From an uncultured Collinsella sp. (lineage in GTDB: Bacteria > Actinomycetota > Coriobacteriia > Coriobacteriales > Coriobacteriaceae): a DNA stretch of 15,126 bases. The notes beneath the pieces are model-generated. The model had not been told where the DNA came from. It made no database searches and saw nothing but the letters and a program-made list of their open reading frames with translations. Location of the stretch: positions 1-15,126 of the forward strand of contig CATZKS010000045.1 of assembly GCA_958421035.1 (NCBI GenBank), given 5' to 3'. Below, one piece after another: positions 1 to 7,162 of the stretch. The translations under genes and the position numbers were made by a program. Within the stretch, counting starts at the first letter, position 1; every line of letters starts with the position of its first letter.

Positions 1-566
<566 letters not shown>

Positions 567-658
567 TCGGTGCGACTAGTCCCAAGCCGATCGGACCTGG
601 TCCGGTGCGTATTCACTGTGCGGGCGGCATGACCGCACCCAACTGATTGGAGTGAACC

Positions 659-1516
659 ATGCGCAAACTGTTTTCCCGTCAGCTCATCGAGGCCCGCCAC
701 GAGATGCTGAGCATCTACGAGGCCGTCGATCTGGCCCTCCACGATGCCGTGAGGGCCTATGTTACCGACGACCGCAAGCTCGCCACCAAGACCAAGAAGC
801 GCACGCTTTCGATTGACGCACGCTGCGCCAACCTGGAGGCCGTCTGCTACAACCTGATTGCCACGCAGTCACCGGTCGCCTCCGACTTCCGCTTGCTGCA
901 GACGATCATCTACGTCGACTTTAACCTGCAGCGCATGACCGATAAGGTTCGCCAGATTTGCCGTGCCACGCGTCATATGATCAAGGCCGACATCTCGCTG
1001 CCCAAGGAGCTTGTCGGCACGGTCGAGGCCGAGGCTGAGGCCGTCTACCAGGTGCTGGGCTCTTCGCTTTCTGCGCTCGTCACCAACGACATGTCCATCA
1101 TCTGCAACTTGGCCGTCGAGGACGAGCCAGTGCACGCCGCCTACGAGAAGTTCTTCCGCACCTTTAACCGTATGGATACGGGCGACTTTATGGACGACGA
1201 CAGCAACTATGACGACCTGCGCCGCGCCATCATGGTATCGCGCTATCTCGATCGCATCGCCTCGATTTCCATCGATGCCGCCTGCCGTCTGACCTTCCTG
1301 TTGACCGGACAGCGTATGACTGCCGGTGATATCGCCTGCACTGATGAGGATGAGCTCGAGAGCATGCGCGTGCCTTCGGGCGAGGGTGTTATCATGAGGC
1401 CCGCCGTCGACGCGCGCTACGTTGCCAAGGTGCCCGTTAGCGAGGTCAGCGAGGGTCTTCGCTACCTGCTCGATCATCTTGAGGACGAGGACGATGGCGA
1501 GGACGACGAGGAGTAA
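659..1516 (+). CDS. phoU: Phosphate signalling regulator PhoU
   Basis: PhoU links the Pst transporter to the phosphate-sensing histidine kinase and normally keeps the Pho regulon off when phosphate is plentiful. The 285-residue protein starts at an ATG with GGAG about 9 nt upstream. It shows the two PhoU three-helix repeats: SPVASDFRLLQTIIYVDFN (about 71-89) in the first and DLRRAIMVSRYLDRIASIS in the second. Oddities: the family's usual E-R-I-x-D metal-binding signature reads Q-R-M-T-D in repeat one and D-R-I-A-S in repeat two. The protein is also about 50-60 residues longer than a standard PhoU, ending in a tail rich in Asp and Glu (EDEDDGEDDEE). Its position directly after pstB supports the call. 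The altered metal ligands suggest weaker or different metal binding, which is inference. Confidence 0.93.
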   Translation: MRKLFSRQLIEARHEMLSIYEAVDLALHDAVRAYVTDDRKLATKTKKRTLSIDARCANLEAVCYNLIATQSPVASDFRLLQTIIYVDFNLQRMTDKVRQICRATRHMIKADISLPKELVGTVEAEAEAVYQVLGSSLSALVTNDMSIICNLAVEDEPVHAAYEKFFRTFNRMDTGDFMDDDSNYDDLRRAIMVSRYLDRIASISIDAACRLTFLLTGQRMTAGDIACTDEDELESMRVPSGEGVIMRPAVDARYVAKVPVSEVSEGLRYLLDHLEDEDDGEDDEE

Positions 1517-1553
1517 GTAACCCCGTTCGTCGAAAGATTGTAAATACCTAAGT

Positions 1554-1585
1554 GAGCGCGGCCTTGCACATGCGGGGCCGCGCTC
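1554..1585 (+). terminator. Perfect 10-bp hairpin after phoU, probable terminator
   Basis: GAGCGCGGCC at 1554-1563 is the exact reverse complement of 1576-1585, with a 12-nt loop. It lies 38 nt after the phoU stop. The following bases (TTGCGTT) are only partly T-rich, so intrinsic termination may be weak. Its presence argues against starting yggS at the GTG at 1552, which would translate through the hairpin. Confidence 0.55.
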
Positions 1586-1591
1586 TTGCGT

Positions 1592-1597
1592 TAGCAT
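1592..1597 (+). promoter_or_regulatory. Possible -10 element for the yggS-sepF cluster
   Basis: TAGCAT followed by GG sits 38 nt upstream of the yggS start, immediately after the phoU hairpin. Two other likely -10 boxes in this window (TACAAT at 7520, TATGAT at 8364) are also followed by GG. No convincing -35 was found, so this rests on position and a weak match only. Confidence 0.25.
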
Positions 1598-1635
1598 GGG
1601 ACTACTTGTTTGGCTGTCAGCGGAGGCGATTGGCA

Positions 1636-2373
1636 ATGGATAACTATTTGGACTTGATGCGCGCTCGCCGCGAGCAGATTCTGGAACGTTTTTATGCGGC
1701 GCTCGATCGCGCGGGCCGTCCCCACGACGCCGCGAGCCTCATTGCCGTGTCCAAGACCGTTGGTGTCGATGAGACCGTTGCCGCCATCCAGGCGGGGTAT
1801 CGCCATTTTGCCGAGAACCGCCCGCAGGAGCTGGTTCGCAAGCTCACGGGTCTGGCGGAGCATCCGGAGCTGCCCGAGGTGCGCTTCGATATGATCGGCA
1901 ACCTGCAGACCAATAAGATCAATGCGGTGCTGGGCTCAGCCGAGCTGATTCACTCGGTGGGTTCGCTGCATCGGGCGCAGGCGATCTCGAGCCGTGCTGT
2001 CCGCAAGATTGAGGCAGGCGAGCTCGCCGGCCCCCAGCGTGTGCTCATTGAGGTCAATGTGAGTGGTGAGGAGTCGAAGGGAGGCTTTTCGCCCGATGAG
2101 ATTCGCGCCGCCGCGGGTGAGCTTGCGGAACTTGAGGGAATTTGCGTGCAGGGGCTTATGACTATGGCGCCCCGGGGGAATAAGGATGTGGCACGCCGCA
2201 CCTTTGCGGGTCTTCGTGAGCTGAGGGATGAGCTGGAGGCGGCGCATCCCGATTTGAACCTGCCTGAGCTTTCCTGCGGCATGAGCGAGGACTTTGAGCC
2301 TGCCCTTGAGGAGGGCTCTACGCTCGTTCGCCTGGGCAGGGTAGTATTTAGCCCGGAGTTTGCAGTAAAATAA
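1636..2373 (+). CDS. yggS: YggS/PROSC-family PLP-binding protein (PLP homeostasis)
   Basis: A single-domain, fold-III pyridoxal-5'-phosphate binding protein that buffers free PLP and affects amino-acid homeostasis; no catalytic reaction is established for the family. The likely PLP lysine is K40 in LIAVSKTVG. Other family signatures are HFAENRPQEL, FDMIGNLQTNKI (usually IGPLQSNK), VLIEVNVSGEESKGGF and the C-terminal LSCGMSEDFEPALEEGST followed by VRLGRVVF, which holds the phosphate-binding Ser-Gly and Arg-Leu-Gly. Length is 245 residues, normal for the family. The start is set at ATG 1636 because GGAGG lies 9 nt upstream, and the longer frame from GTG 1552 would cross the phoU hairpin and add non-conserved residues. 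It is ylmE-like in Bacillus nomenclature and heads the sepF cluster, a conserved arrangement. Confidence 0.93.
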   Translation: MDNYLDLMRARREQILERFYAALDRAGRPHDAASLIAVSKTVGVDETVAAIQAGYRHFAENRPQELVRKLTGLAEHPELPEVRFDMIGNLQTNKINAVLGSAELIHSVGSLHRAQAISSRAVRKIEAGELAGPQRVLIEVNVSGEESKGGFSPDEIRAAAGELAELEGICVQGLMTMAPRGNKDVARRTFAGLRELRDELEAAHPDLNLPELSCGMSEDFEPALEEGSTLVRLGRVVFSPEFAVK

Positions 2374-2433
2374 GGCTCTGAAGTGCGCACTGATTATCGG
2401 GGCGCCTGCACTAAACCGCGAGAGGACACAACC

Positions 2434-3156
2434 ATGGGCTTCCTTGACGAGATTAAAAATAAGATGCACCTGGGCGGCCAGCAGGGTTACGACCAGGGTT
2501 ATGGCCAGGACGACGACTACGGCTACGATGACGGCTATGACGATAGTTATCAGGGCAACGGCTACAGCGGTGCTTCGGGCGAGGGCTTCTACACCCAAGA
2601 CGAGCCGAGCAACGGCCTGCTTGGTCAGACGCGCCGCGGTGAAGCTGAGTCGGTTGCCGTGTATACGCGCTCCGGTCAGCTGGTCGGCGATGACTCTCGC
2701 CATGCCACAACGTATAACCCGCCTTCGCGCTCGCAGGACAGTGTTGCGAGCGGTTATCGTCCTGGTGCCTATGACACGCCGTCTAGCTACGCCGAGAACA
2801 CCCGCGCCCGTGCCGCCGCTGCGCCCGCGCCTGCACCGAGCGATGCCTCGGCCTATGCGAGCAATATCATCAACGCCACACCGCAGCTGCCGGCCTATGT
2901 CCTGCGCCCCGAGAGCTATGACGACGTGGAGACCGTGGTGCGCCGCGTTCGCACCAAGCAGCCTGTCGCACTGATTTTTGTGGGCGTACGCACCGAAGTT
3001 GCCAAGCGCGTCTTGGACTTCTCTTACGGCTTTGCCTGCGGTCTGGGTGCCACGGTCAAGGAGGTGGGCGACCGCGTGTTCATGGTGCTGCCCGCCGGTT
3101 GCGAGGTCAAAGATTCCGATCTCAAGAAGCTTCGTGCGGACGGCTACCTTAAGTAA
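2434..3156 (+). CDS. sepF: Cell division protein SepF
   Basis: SepF binds FtsZ and tethers it to the membrane, bundling filaments at the septum; in Actinobacteria it takes the role of FtsA. The 240-residue protein begins with a short amphipathic helix, MGFLDEIKNKM, the membrane anchor. Next come a Tyr/Asp/Gly-rich low-complexity stretch (about 16-47) and an Ala/Pro-rich linker (about 127-140). The globular SepF domain spans about 153-240, with YVLRPESYDDVETVVRRV, VALIFVGV, VLDFSYGFACGLGATVKEVG and VFMVLP. ATG 2434 is chosen over the upstream in-frame GTG at 2383 because AGAGG lies 8 nt ahead of it and the anchor helix starts there. It follows yggS by 60 nt. The linker is longer and more tyrosine-rich than in Bacillus SepF. 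Confidence 0.94.
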   Translation: MGFLDEIKNKMHLGGQQGYDQGYGQDDDYGYDDGYDDSYQGNGYSGASGEGFYTQDEPSNGLLGQTRRGEAESVAVYTRSGQLVGDDSRHATTYNPPSRSQDSVASGYRPGAYDTPSSYAENTRARAAAAPAPAPSDASAYASNIINATPQLPAYVLRPESYDDVETVVRRVRTKQPVALIFVGVRTEVAKRVLDFSYGFACGLGATVKEVGDRVFMVLPAGCEVKDSDLKKLRADGYLK

Positions 3157-3177
3157 AGACAAGACGAGGAGATTCCC

Positions 3178-3459
3178 ATCAACATCTACACTATCGTCCA
3201 GCTGGTCAACACGCTGTTCAACTTCTATTCCACGCTCATTGTCGTCTACTGCTTTATGACGTGGATTCCCATGAAGCAGGGTGGTTTGCTTCAGGATATT
3301 GCCGCGGTGTTTGATAGCGTGTGCGGTCCGTGGCTCAACCTGTTCCGTCGTTTCATCCCGCCGATGGGCGGTATCGATTTTTCGCCGGTCGTTGCGATTA
3401 TTGCGTTGCAGTTGGTGCAGAGGCTGGTTCTGCAGCTTCTTATAGGTATACTCGTGTAG
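3178..3459 (+). CDS. YggT family membrane protein, apparent AUC start
   Basis: A small two-pass membrane protein of the YggT/YlmG family, linked to division or membrane organisation and nearly always found next to sepF and divIVA. Family signatures are FRRFIPPMGGIDFSPVVAI and two hydrophobic segments, one near the N-terminus (VNTLFNFYSTLIVVYCF) and one at the C-terminus. The frame is open from the stop at 3154, but no ATG, GTG or TTG occurs before ATG 3256, which would delete the first membrane segment. GAGGAG at 3166-3171 sits 6 nt before ATC 3178, giving 93 residues, a normal YggT length with the sequence (M)NIYTIVQLVN. Initiation at AUC is therefore the best reading. A point mutation or sequencing error of ATG is the alternative. 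The coding frame itself is secure. Confidence 0.85.
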   Translation: MNIYTIVQLVNTLFNFYSTLIVVYCFMTWIPMKQGGLLQDIAAVFDSVCGPWLNLFRRFIPPMGGIDFSPVVAIIALQLVQRLVLQLLIGILV

Positions 3460-3520
3460 AACTGACTTAGTAACTTACGTCGGGCGTGTAGCGCCGAGGC
3501 GATGAAAAAGGAGACTTGTT

Positions 3521-4195
3521 ATGGCTATTACCCCTGCAGACATCCAGGCTCAGACTTTCTCTGAGGCCAAGCGTGGCTACGATCCTGCCGAGGTCGACGT
3601 CTTCTTGGAGACGCTGTCCTCTGAGGTTGACGCTATGCTCGCTAAGATCGTCGACCTTAAGGGTCGTCTGACTGCTACCGAGCAGCAGCTTGCCGATGCG
3701 CAGGCTCAGCTTGCCCAGGCTCAGGATGCCCCCGCCCAGGCCGTTCCTGCCGCCCCCGTGGCTGCTCCCGCCCCTGACTTCTCCGCTCAGGAGCGCCAGA
3801 TTTCCGCTGCCCTGATCGCTGCCCAGCAGACCGCTGAGACCATCGTCAACGATGCCAATGAGAACGCTGAGCGTATTCGCAACGAGGCTGACGCCAAGGC
3901 CCGCGAGGTTATCCGCCAGGCTCTGACCGAAAAGCAGGCTGAGCTCGAGGAGATCGATCGTCTCAAGGCTTCTCGTGAGGAGTTCAAGGCCGAGTATCTC
4001 AAGCTCATCCAGCACTTCATGGACGATGCCCAGAACTCCTTCCCGGCCGACCTCATGGCCTCCACGCCGGTCGGTTCTGCCGCTTCTCCTGCGGTGACTG
4101 TTCCCGCCGAGCCGCTGCCCGTCGCTGACCCGGTTGTCCCCGTGGCCGATCCCTTCGCCCCGATCGACAACTTCGCTGCCGACGACCTGGACTAA
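3521..4195 (+). CDS. divIVA: DivIVA-family polar/septal scaffold protein
   Basis: A coiled-coil protein that senses negative membrane curvature and marks poles and septa; in Actinobacteria (Wag31-type) it directs wall growth. The N-terminal lipid-binding DivIVA domain is ITPADIQAQTFSEAKRGYDP then AEVDVFLETLSSEVDAML (residues 3-40). A first coiled coil covers about 41-68, an Ala/Pro linker about 69-88, and a second long coiled coil about 88-168. The tail is Pro/Ala/Asp-rich and ends DDLD. At 224 residues it is a mid-sized member. The ATG is preceded by AAAAAGGAGA, a strong ribosome binding site. Codons favour GCT, CGT and GAG more than the neighbours, consistent with high expression. It closes the yggS-sepF-yggT cluster and is followed by a clear terminator. 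No ylmH-like gene lies between yggT and divIVA, unlike in Bacillus. Confidence 0.93.
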   Translation: MAITPADIQAQTFSEAKRGYDPAEVDVFLETLSSEVDAMLAKIVDLKGRLTATEQQLADAQAQLAQAQDAPAQAVPAAPVAAPAPDFSAQERQISAALIAAQQTAETIVNDANENAERIRNEADAKAREVIRQALTEKQAELEEIDRLKASREEFKAEYLKLIQHFMDDAQNSFPADLMASTPVGSAASPAVTVPAEPLPVADPVVPVADPFAPIDNFAADDLD

Positions 4196-4221
4196 CATTC
4201 GGCCTACAATTTAGTGCCTAG

Positions 4222-4251
4222 AAAGGACCCGCAGCTTGCGGGTCCTTTTTT
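4222..4251 (+). terminator. Rho-independent terminator of divIVA
   Basis: The stem AAAGGACCCGC (4222-4232) pairs perfectly with 4238-4248 around a 5-nt AGCTT loop, followed by a run of T to 4251. It begins 27 nt after the divIVA stop. Confidence 0.93.
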
Positions 4252-4276
4252 ATGACTGTACCGGGGCGCGCAACAT

Positions 4277-4314
4277 AAAAAACCGAGCCCTGCACATAGT
4301 GGCGCAGAACTCGG
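4277..4314 (-). terminator. Rho-independent terminator of the nitroreductase gene (minus strand)
   Basis: Read on the minus strand, CCGAG, two unpaired bases and CTGC pair with GCAG, two unpaired bases and CTCGG, and are followed by six T (A run 4277-4282 on plus). It lies about 48 nt after the nitroreductase stop and is back to back with the divIVA terminator. Confidence 0.8.
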
Positions 4315-4361
4315 CGAACCGGTGAGCGGTCAAGGATAGGTTTTAGGGCATGTCCCAAAAT

Positions 4362-4892
4362 CTACTTGAGGAGGAAGTCGGAGAGGGGAATGGTACGGGC
4401 CTCGCGATGCTCGGGGTCGGCGATGTGGTCGGCAGGATATCCGCAGACGAGCATGTGATAGGGATAGACGCCCTCGGGCAGGTTGAACTGCTCCTGTGCC
4501 ACCTCGGGCTTAAAATGGCATACCCAGCACGTTCCCAGGCCCTGCTCGGTGGCCTCCATCATCATCTGATCGCACACTATGGACGTATCGATTTCACTGG
4601 AATTCATCTGGTCATACGGGCGCACCCAAGCGTCTTCGGTAACGCTACAAATAAGGAAGATGAGCGGAGCGCCAAAGATAGATCCATCACGAGCAAACCG
4701 AGGCTGACAAGCAGCAGCCTTCTCCAGAAGCTCAGGCGTATCCAGCACCATCACACGAGAAGGATGATTATTACAAGCAGAAGGAGCAATCCGCCCAGCC
4801 TCAACAATGGCATCCACCACAGCCTGCTCAACAGAACGATCCTCAAACAAACGACAAGAATACCGAGACCGAGCCAAATCCAAATACCCCAT
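4362..4892 (-). CDS. Nitroreductase family protein (FMN-dependent)
   Basis: A flavin oxidoreductase of the nitroreductase fold, expected to use FMN and NAD(P)H; the substrate is unknown. The N-terminal FMN-phosphate contact RSRYSCRLFEDRSV (8-21), the APSACNNHPSRVMV loop (36-49) and MMMEATEQGLGTCWV (110-124) are family signatures. The end VCGYPADHIADPEHREART is also typical. At 176 residues it belongs to the short class. The start at 4892 has GGAGGG 7 nt upstream. An upstream extension to 5018 would add a Trp/Leu-rich segment with no support. The first third of the gene uses almost only T- or G-ending codons and the coding strand there is very poor in C, unlike the 3' part; this is described under findings. 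The gene stands alone, with its own terminator. Confidence 0.9.
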   Translation of the reverse strand: MGYLDLARSRYSCRLFEDRSVEQAVVDAIVEAGRIAPSACNNHPSRVMVLDTPELLEKAAACQPRFARDGSIFGAPLIFLICSVTEDAWVRPYDQMNSSEIDTSIVCDQMMMEATEQGLGTCWVCHFKPEVAQEQFNLPEGVYPYHMLVCGYPADHIADPEHREARTIPLSDFLLK

Positions 4893-5069
4893 AACCAAAC
4901 CCTCCAAAGTCAGCAAATCAATCCAAAGTAAAACAAAGAGTACCCAAAGCCCCATCCAGCCAAACGCCCAACACAGTCCCAAAGTATCCATTTGGGCATA
5001 AAGGGCCATATCAGCCAAGACCCAATTACACTCGAACCATCAGCCAAAGTTCCCAATGGTGGTACCTAA

Positions 5070-5153
5070 GGCGAAGGCCCGACACCTATTTACTTTCGAA
5101 CGACTCTGCCGCGCAGCCGGAGTGAGAAAGCAAATGGGTGCCGGGCCTTCGCC
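5070..5153. repeat. Long hairpin with 28-nt arms, 3' of the Pit accessory gene
   Basis: The arms at 5070-5097 and 5126-5153 are complementary at 25 of 28 positions and enclose a 28-nt loop that itself contains a small CTC-TGC/GCA-GAG fold. It starts 20 nt after the DUF47 gene stop on the minus strand. No T-run follows on either strand, so it is not a standard intrinsic terminator. It could be a 3' stabilising hairpin, a palindromic intergenic repeat or a structured RNA. The rest of the 281 nt between nitroreductase and DUF47 (4893-5069) shows no gene. Confidence 0.75.
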
Positions 5154-5173
5154 GGTGGGACGGATACCCCCAA

Positions 5174-5797
5174 TTAACTGTTCTTCATGACAATCGAATC
5201 CACAACATCGGCCACATTCTCGCAGCAGTCGGCGCAGTACTCCAGGAAGGCGTAGACGTCACGCCAAGCGATGACCTCGAGCGGATCCTTGCCGTTAACG
5301 TGCAGGTTGCGCATGGCGTTGATGTAGAGCTCGTCGGCCTCGGACTCGATGGTGTTGATCTGGATGACCAGCTCGCGCAGCGTTTTGGACTTGCGGTAGT
5401 TGGGAAGCTCGACCATCAGGTCTTTCATGGCGCGGCAGGCGTCAGTCACCTTGTGGGCGATGACGATGGCGTCGGGATGGATGCTCTGAATGTTGGTGAA
5501 GTAGACGCGCTGCACGACGCCCTCAATACGGTCGAGCACGGTGTCGAGCGCGCAGCTCATCAGATCCAGATCCTCGCGCTCGAGCGGGGTGATAAAGGCG
5601 GTGAGCAGGGCGTCTTCGAGCTCGTGGTGCTTCTTGTCTGCCGCATGCTCAATCGCATGCATCTCCTCGAGCATGTCGTGGATCTGCGCGGGATCAAAGT
5701 TCTCAAAAATCTTGATGAGCAACTCTGCGGCCTGGACAGCAAGGTCGGCGCAGGCGACGTAGTTGTCAAAGTAGAACGAATCGGGTTTCTTTGCCAT
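5174..5797 (-). CDS. DUF47 / PhoU-like Pit accessory protein
   Basis: An all-helical 207-residue protein of the DUF47 (TIGR00153-like) family, distantly related to PhoU and commonly encoded beside PiT phosphate transporters, whose activity it is thought to modulate. Visible family features are FYFDNYVACADLAVQAAELL at the N-terminus, the helix with IHDMLEEMHAIEHAADKKHH (39-58), FITPLEREDLDLM (68-80), the DRIEGVV turn (89-95) and the INTIESEADELYINAM helix. The start at 5797 has AAAGGA 7 nt upstream. It lies 67 nt downstream of the pit gene on the same strand, so the two are probably co-transcribed. The role is known from family context, not shown by this sequence. Confidence 0.92.
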   Translation of the reverse strand: MAKKPDSFYFDNYVACADLAVQAAELLIKIFENFDPAQIHDMLEEMHAIEHAADKKHHELEDALLTAFITPLEREDLDLMSCALDTVLDRIEGVVQRVYFTNIQSIHPDAIVIAHKVTDACRAMKDLMVELPNYRKSKTLRELVIQINTIESEADELYINAMRNLHVNGKDPLEVIAWRDVYAFLEYCADCCENVADVVDSIVMKNS

Positions 5798-5864
5798 GAG
5801 TGGGTCCTTTCGAGGCGAAGACGGGTGGGCGAGGTATTGCGGTCCGGATGGCCGTTCGGTTTGA

Positions 5865-6914
5865 CTAGATGAACATCATGAACAGCTTGGCCATGACAAA
5901 GCTGATGAGTCCACAAGCGGGGAAGGTGAAGAACCAGGTGAACATCATGTCCTTGACGACACCGAAGTTGATAGCCGAGAGGCGCTTGACGGCGCCGACG
6001 CCCATGATGGCGCAGGTTTTGATGTGGGTGGAGGATACGGGGATGCCGGTAAGGGTGGCAAGTAGCAGGTTCGCGGCGCCCGCCAGGTCGGCGGAGAAGC
6101 CCTGGTACTTTTCGAGCTTGACCATGCTCTGACCGACAGACTTGATGATGCGCTCACCGCCCACGCTGGTGCCGATACCCATAGTGGCCGAGCACAGCAG
6201 CATAATCCAGATGGGGATGCCGGCATCGCCGACGCTCGTCTGGCCGCTGGCGAAGGCCACTCCTAAAAAGAGCACGCCGATGAACTTCTGTCCATCCTGC
6301 GCGCCGTGCATGAAGCTCATGGCCGCAGCGCTCGCGATCTGAGCGTATTTAAAGAAGACGTTGGCACGTCGCCTGTTGGCGGCGGCGAAAAGAATCGAGA
6401 CGAGCTTGCACAGGACCCAGCCCATGACAAAGCCCAGGCCGATGGAGAGCGCCAAGCCGTAGATGACCTTCATCCACTCGTGGACGTTGACGCTGCTCGC
6501 GCCGCCGAGGGCGATTGCGGCACCGGTCAGGCCGGCGATAAGGCTGTGGCTTTGCGAGGTGGGGATGCCAAAACGCGATGCCGTGGCGCCGTAGACGACG
6601 ATGGAGAACAGCGCCGCGCAGAGGCATGCGAGCGCCATGGTGCTGTTTCCGCCAAAGTCGACGATATGTGAGATGGTGTTGGCGACGCTCGCGTTAAAGT
6701 GCGTCATGATGAGCACGCCGAGGAAGTTGAATGCGGCGCTCATGAGAATGGCGGCGCGGGCGGGCATGCAGCGCGTGGTGACACAGGTCGCGATGGCGTT
6801 GGGCGCGTCGGTCCATCCGTTGACGAAGATAGCGCCGAGTGCGAGGATCACGGTGACGGCAAGGACTGGGTTCGACACAATTTGGCCGAGGAAGGCTGAG
6901 AACGTTACGTCCAT
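5865..6914 (-). CDS. pit: PiT-family inorganic phosphate transporter
   Basis: A secondary, low-affinity phosphate carrier (H+ or cation coupled) in the cytoplasmic membrane. The 349-residue sequence has about ten hydrophobic segments and the two inverted PiT repeats: FVNGWTDAPNAIATCVTTR (30-48) with GIPTSQSHSLIAG (116-128), and FMHGAQDGQKFIGVLFLG (201-218) with GIPVSSTHIKTCAIMGVGA (290-308). The second-repeat Asp is kept in GAQD; in the first repeat the usual GAND appears as GWTD. The start at 6914 is preceded by AGAAAG 7 nt upstream. The Pit accessory gene follows directly. With pstB-phoU 4 kb away on the other strand, high- and low-affinity phosphate uptake are neighbours here. No clear Pho box was recognised in the 248-nt upstream region. 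Confidence 0.93.
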   Translation of the reverse strand: MDVTFSAFLGQIVSNPVLAVTVILALGAIFVNGWTDAPNAIATCVTTRCMPARAAILMSAAFNFLGVLIMTHFNASVANTISHIVDFGGNSTMALACLCAALFSIVVYGATASRFGIPTSQSHSLIAGLTGAAIALGGASSVNVHEWMKVIYGLALSIGLGFVMGWVLCKLVSILFAAANRRRANVFFKYAQIASAAAMSFMHGAQDGQKFIGVLFLGVAFASGQTSVGDAGIPIWIMLLCSATMGIGTSVGGERIIKSVGQSMVKLEKYQGFSADLAGAANLLLATLTGIPVSSTHIKTCAIMGVGAVKRLSAINFGVVKDMMFTWFFTFPACGLISFVMAKLFMMFI

Positions 6915-6944
6915 ATATGGGCTTTCTCGAAGTTTGCAGGCACG

Positions 6945-6976
6945 TTACAAAAACATGATAAATCGTATCACCTCCT
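6945..6976 (-). other. Strong Shine-Dalgarno-like element in the pit leader
   Basis: On the minus strand 6976-6967 reads AGGAGGTGAT, a near full-length complement of the 16S rRNA 3' end, about 52 nt before the pit start. The nearest ATG (6956) is 14 nt beyond AGGAGG and opens only M-F-L-stop. It may be a leader-peptide or ribosome-standby site, or chance. The rest of the divergent region 6915-7162 holds no gene that I can support. Confidence 0.3.
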
Positions 6977-7127
6977 GCGGGTTTCTTTACCGAGTTCTGA
7001 TGGGAGAAGTGAATTTTTTGGCACTAACATTGAATATTTGCCCTGTTGACCGCGGGTGTTCTTTTTGCTAGCACGCCATGAGGACACGTGCGCGCCCCAA
7101 CATCCCAAAACCACAGCCTGTTCGCTT

Positions 7128-7133
7128 TACAAT
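7128..7133 (+). promoter_or_regulatory. Possible -10 box of the 112-aa gene
   Basis: TACAAT lies 30 nt upstream of the start codon at 7163. No good -35 is seen at normal spacing, so this is tentative. Confidence 0.3.
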
Positions 7134-7162
7134 GTGCAAACATGCGTTCGATAATAGGAGGC

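Noticed and set aside
869..1636. 255-codon open frame on the minus strand
   Set aside because: Antisense shadow of phoU that also runs through the phoU hairpin.
2479..2575. Tandem DNA repeat in sepF
   Set aside because: The repetitive Gly-Tyr-Asp codons encode the flexible SepF linker and do not form a regular DNA repeat unit.
1936..3162. 408-codon open frame on the minus strand
   Set aside because: It is antisense to yggS and sepF, both of which have clear family motifs, and has no ribosome binding site or family resemblance.
3256..3459. yggT starting at ATG 3256
   Set aside because: It would remove the first membrane helix and the conserved N-terminus, and no ribosome binding site precedes it.
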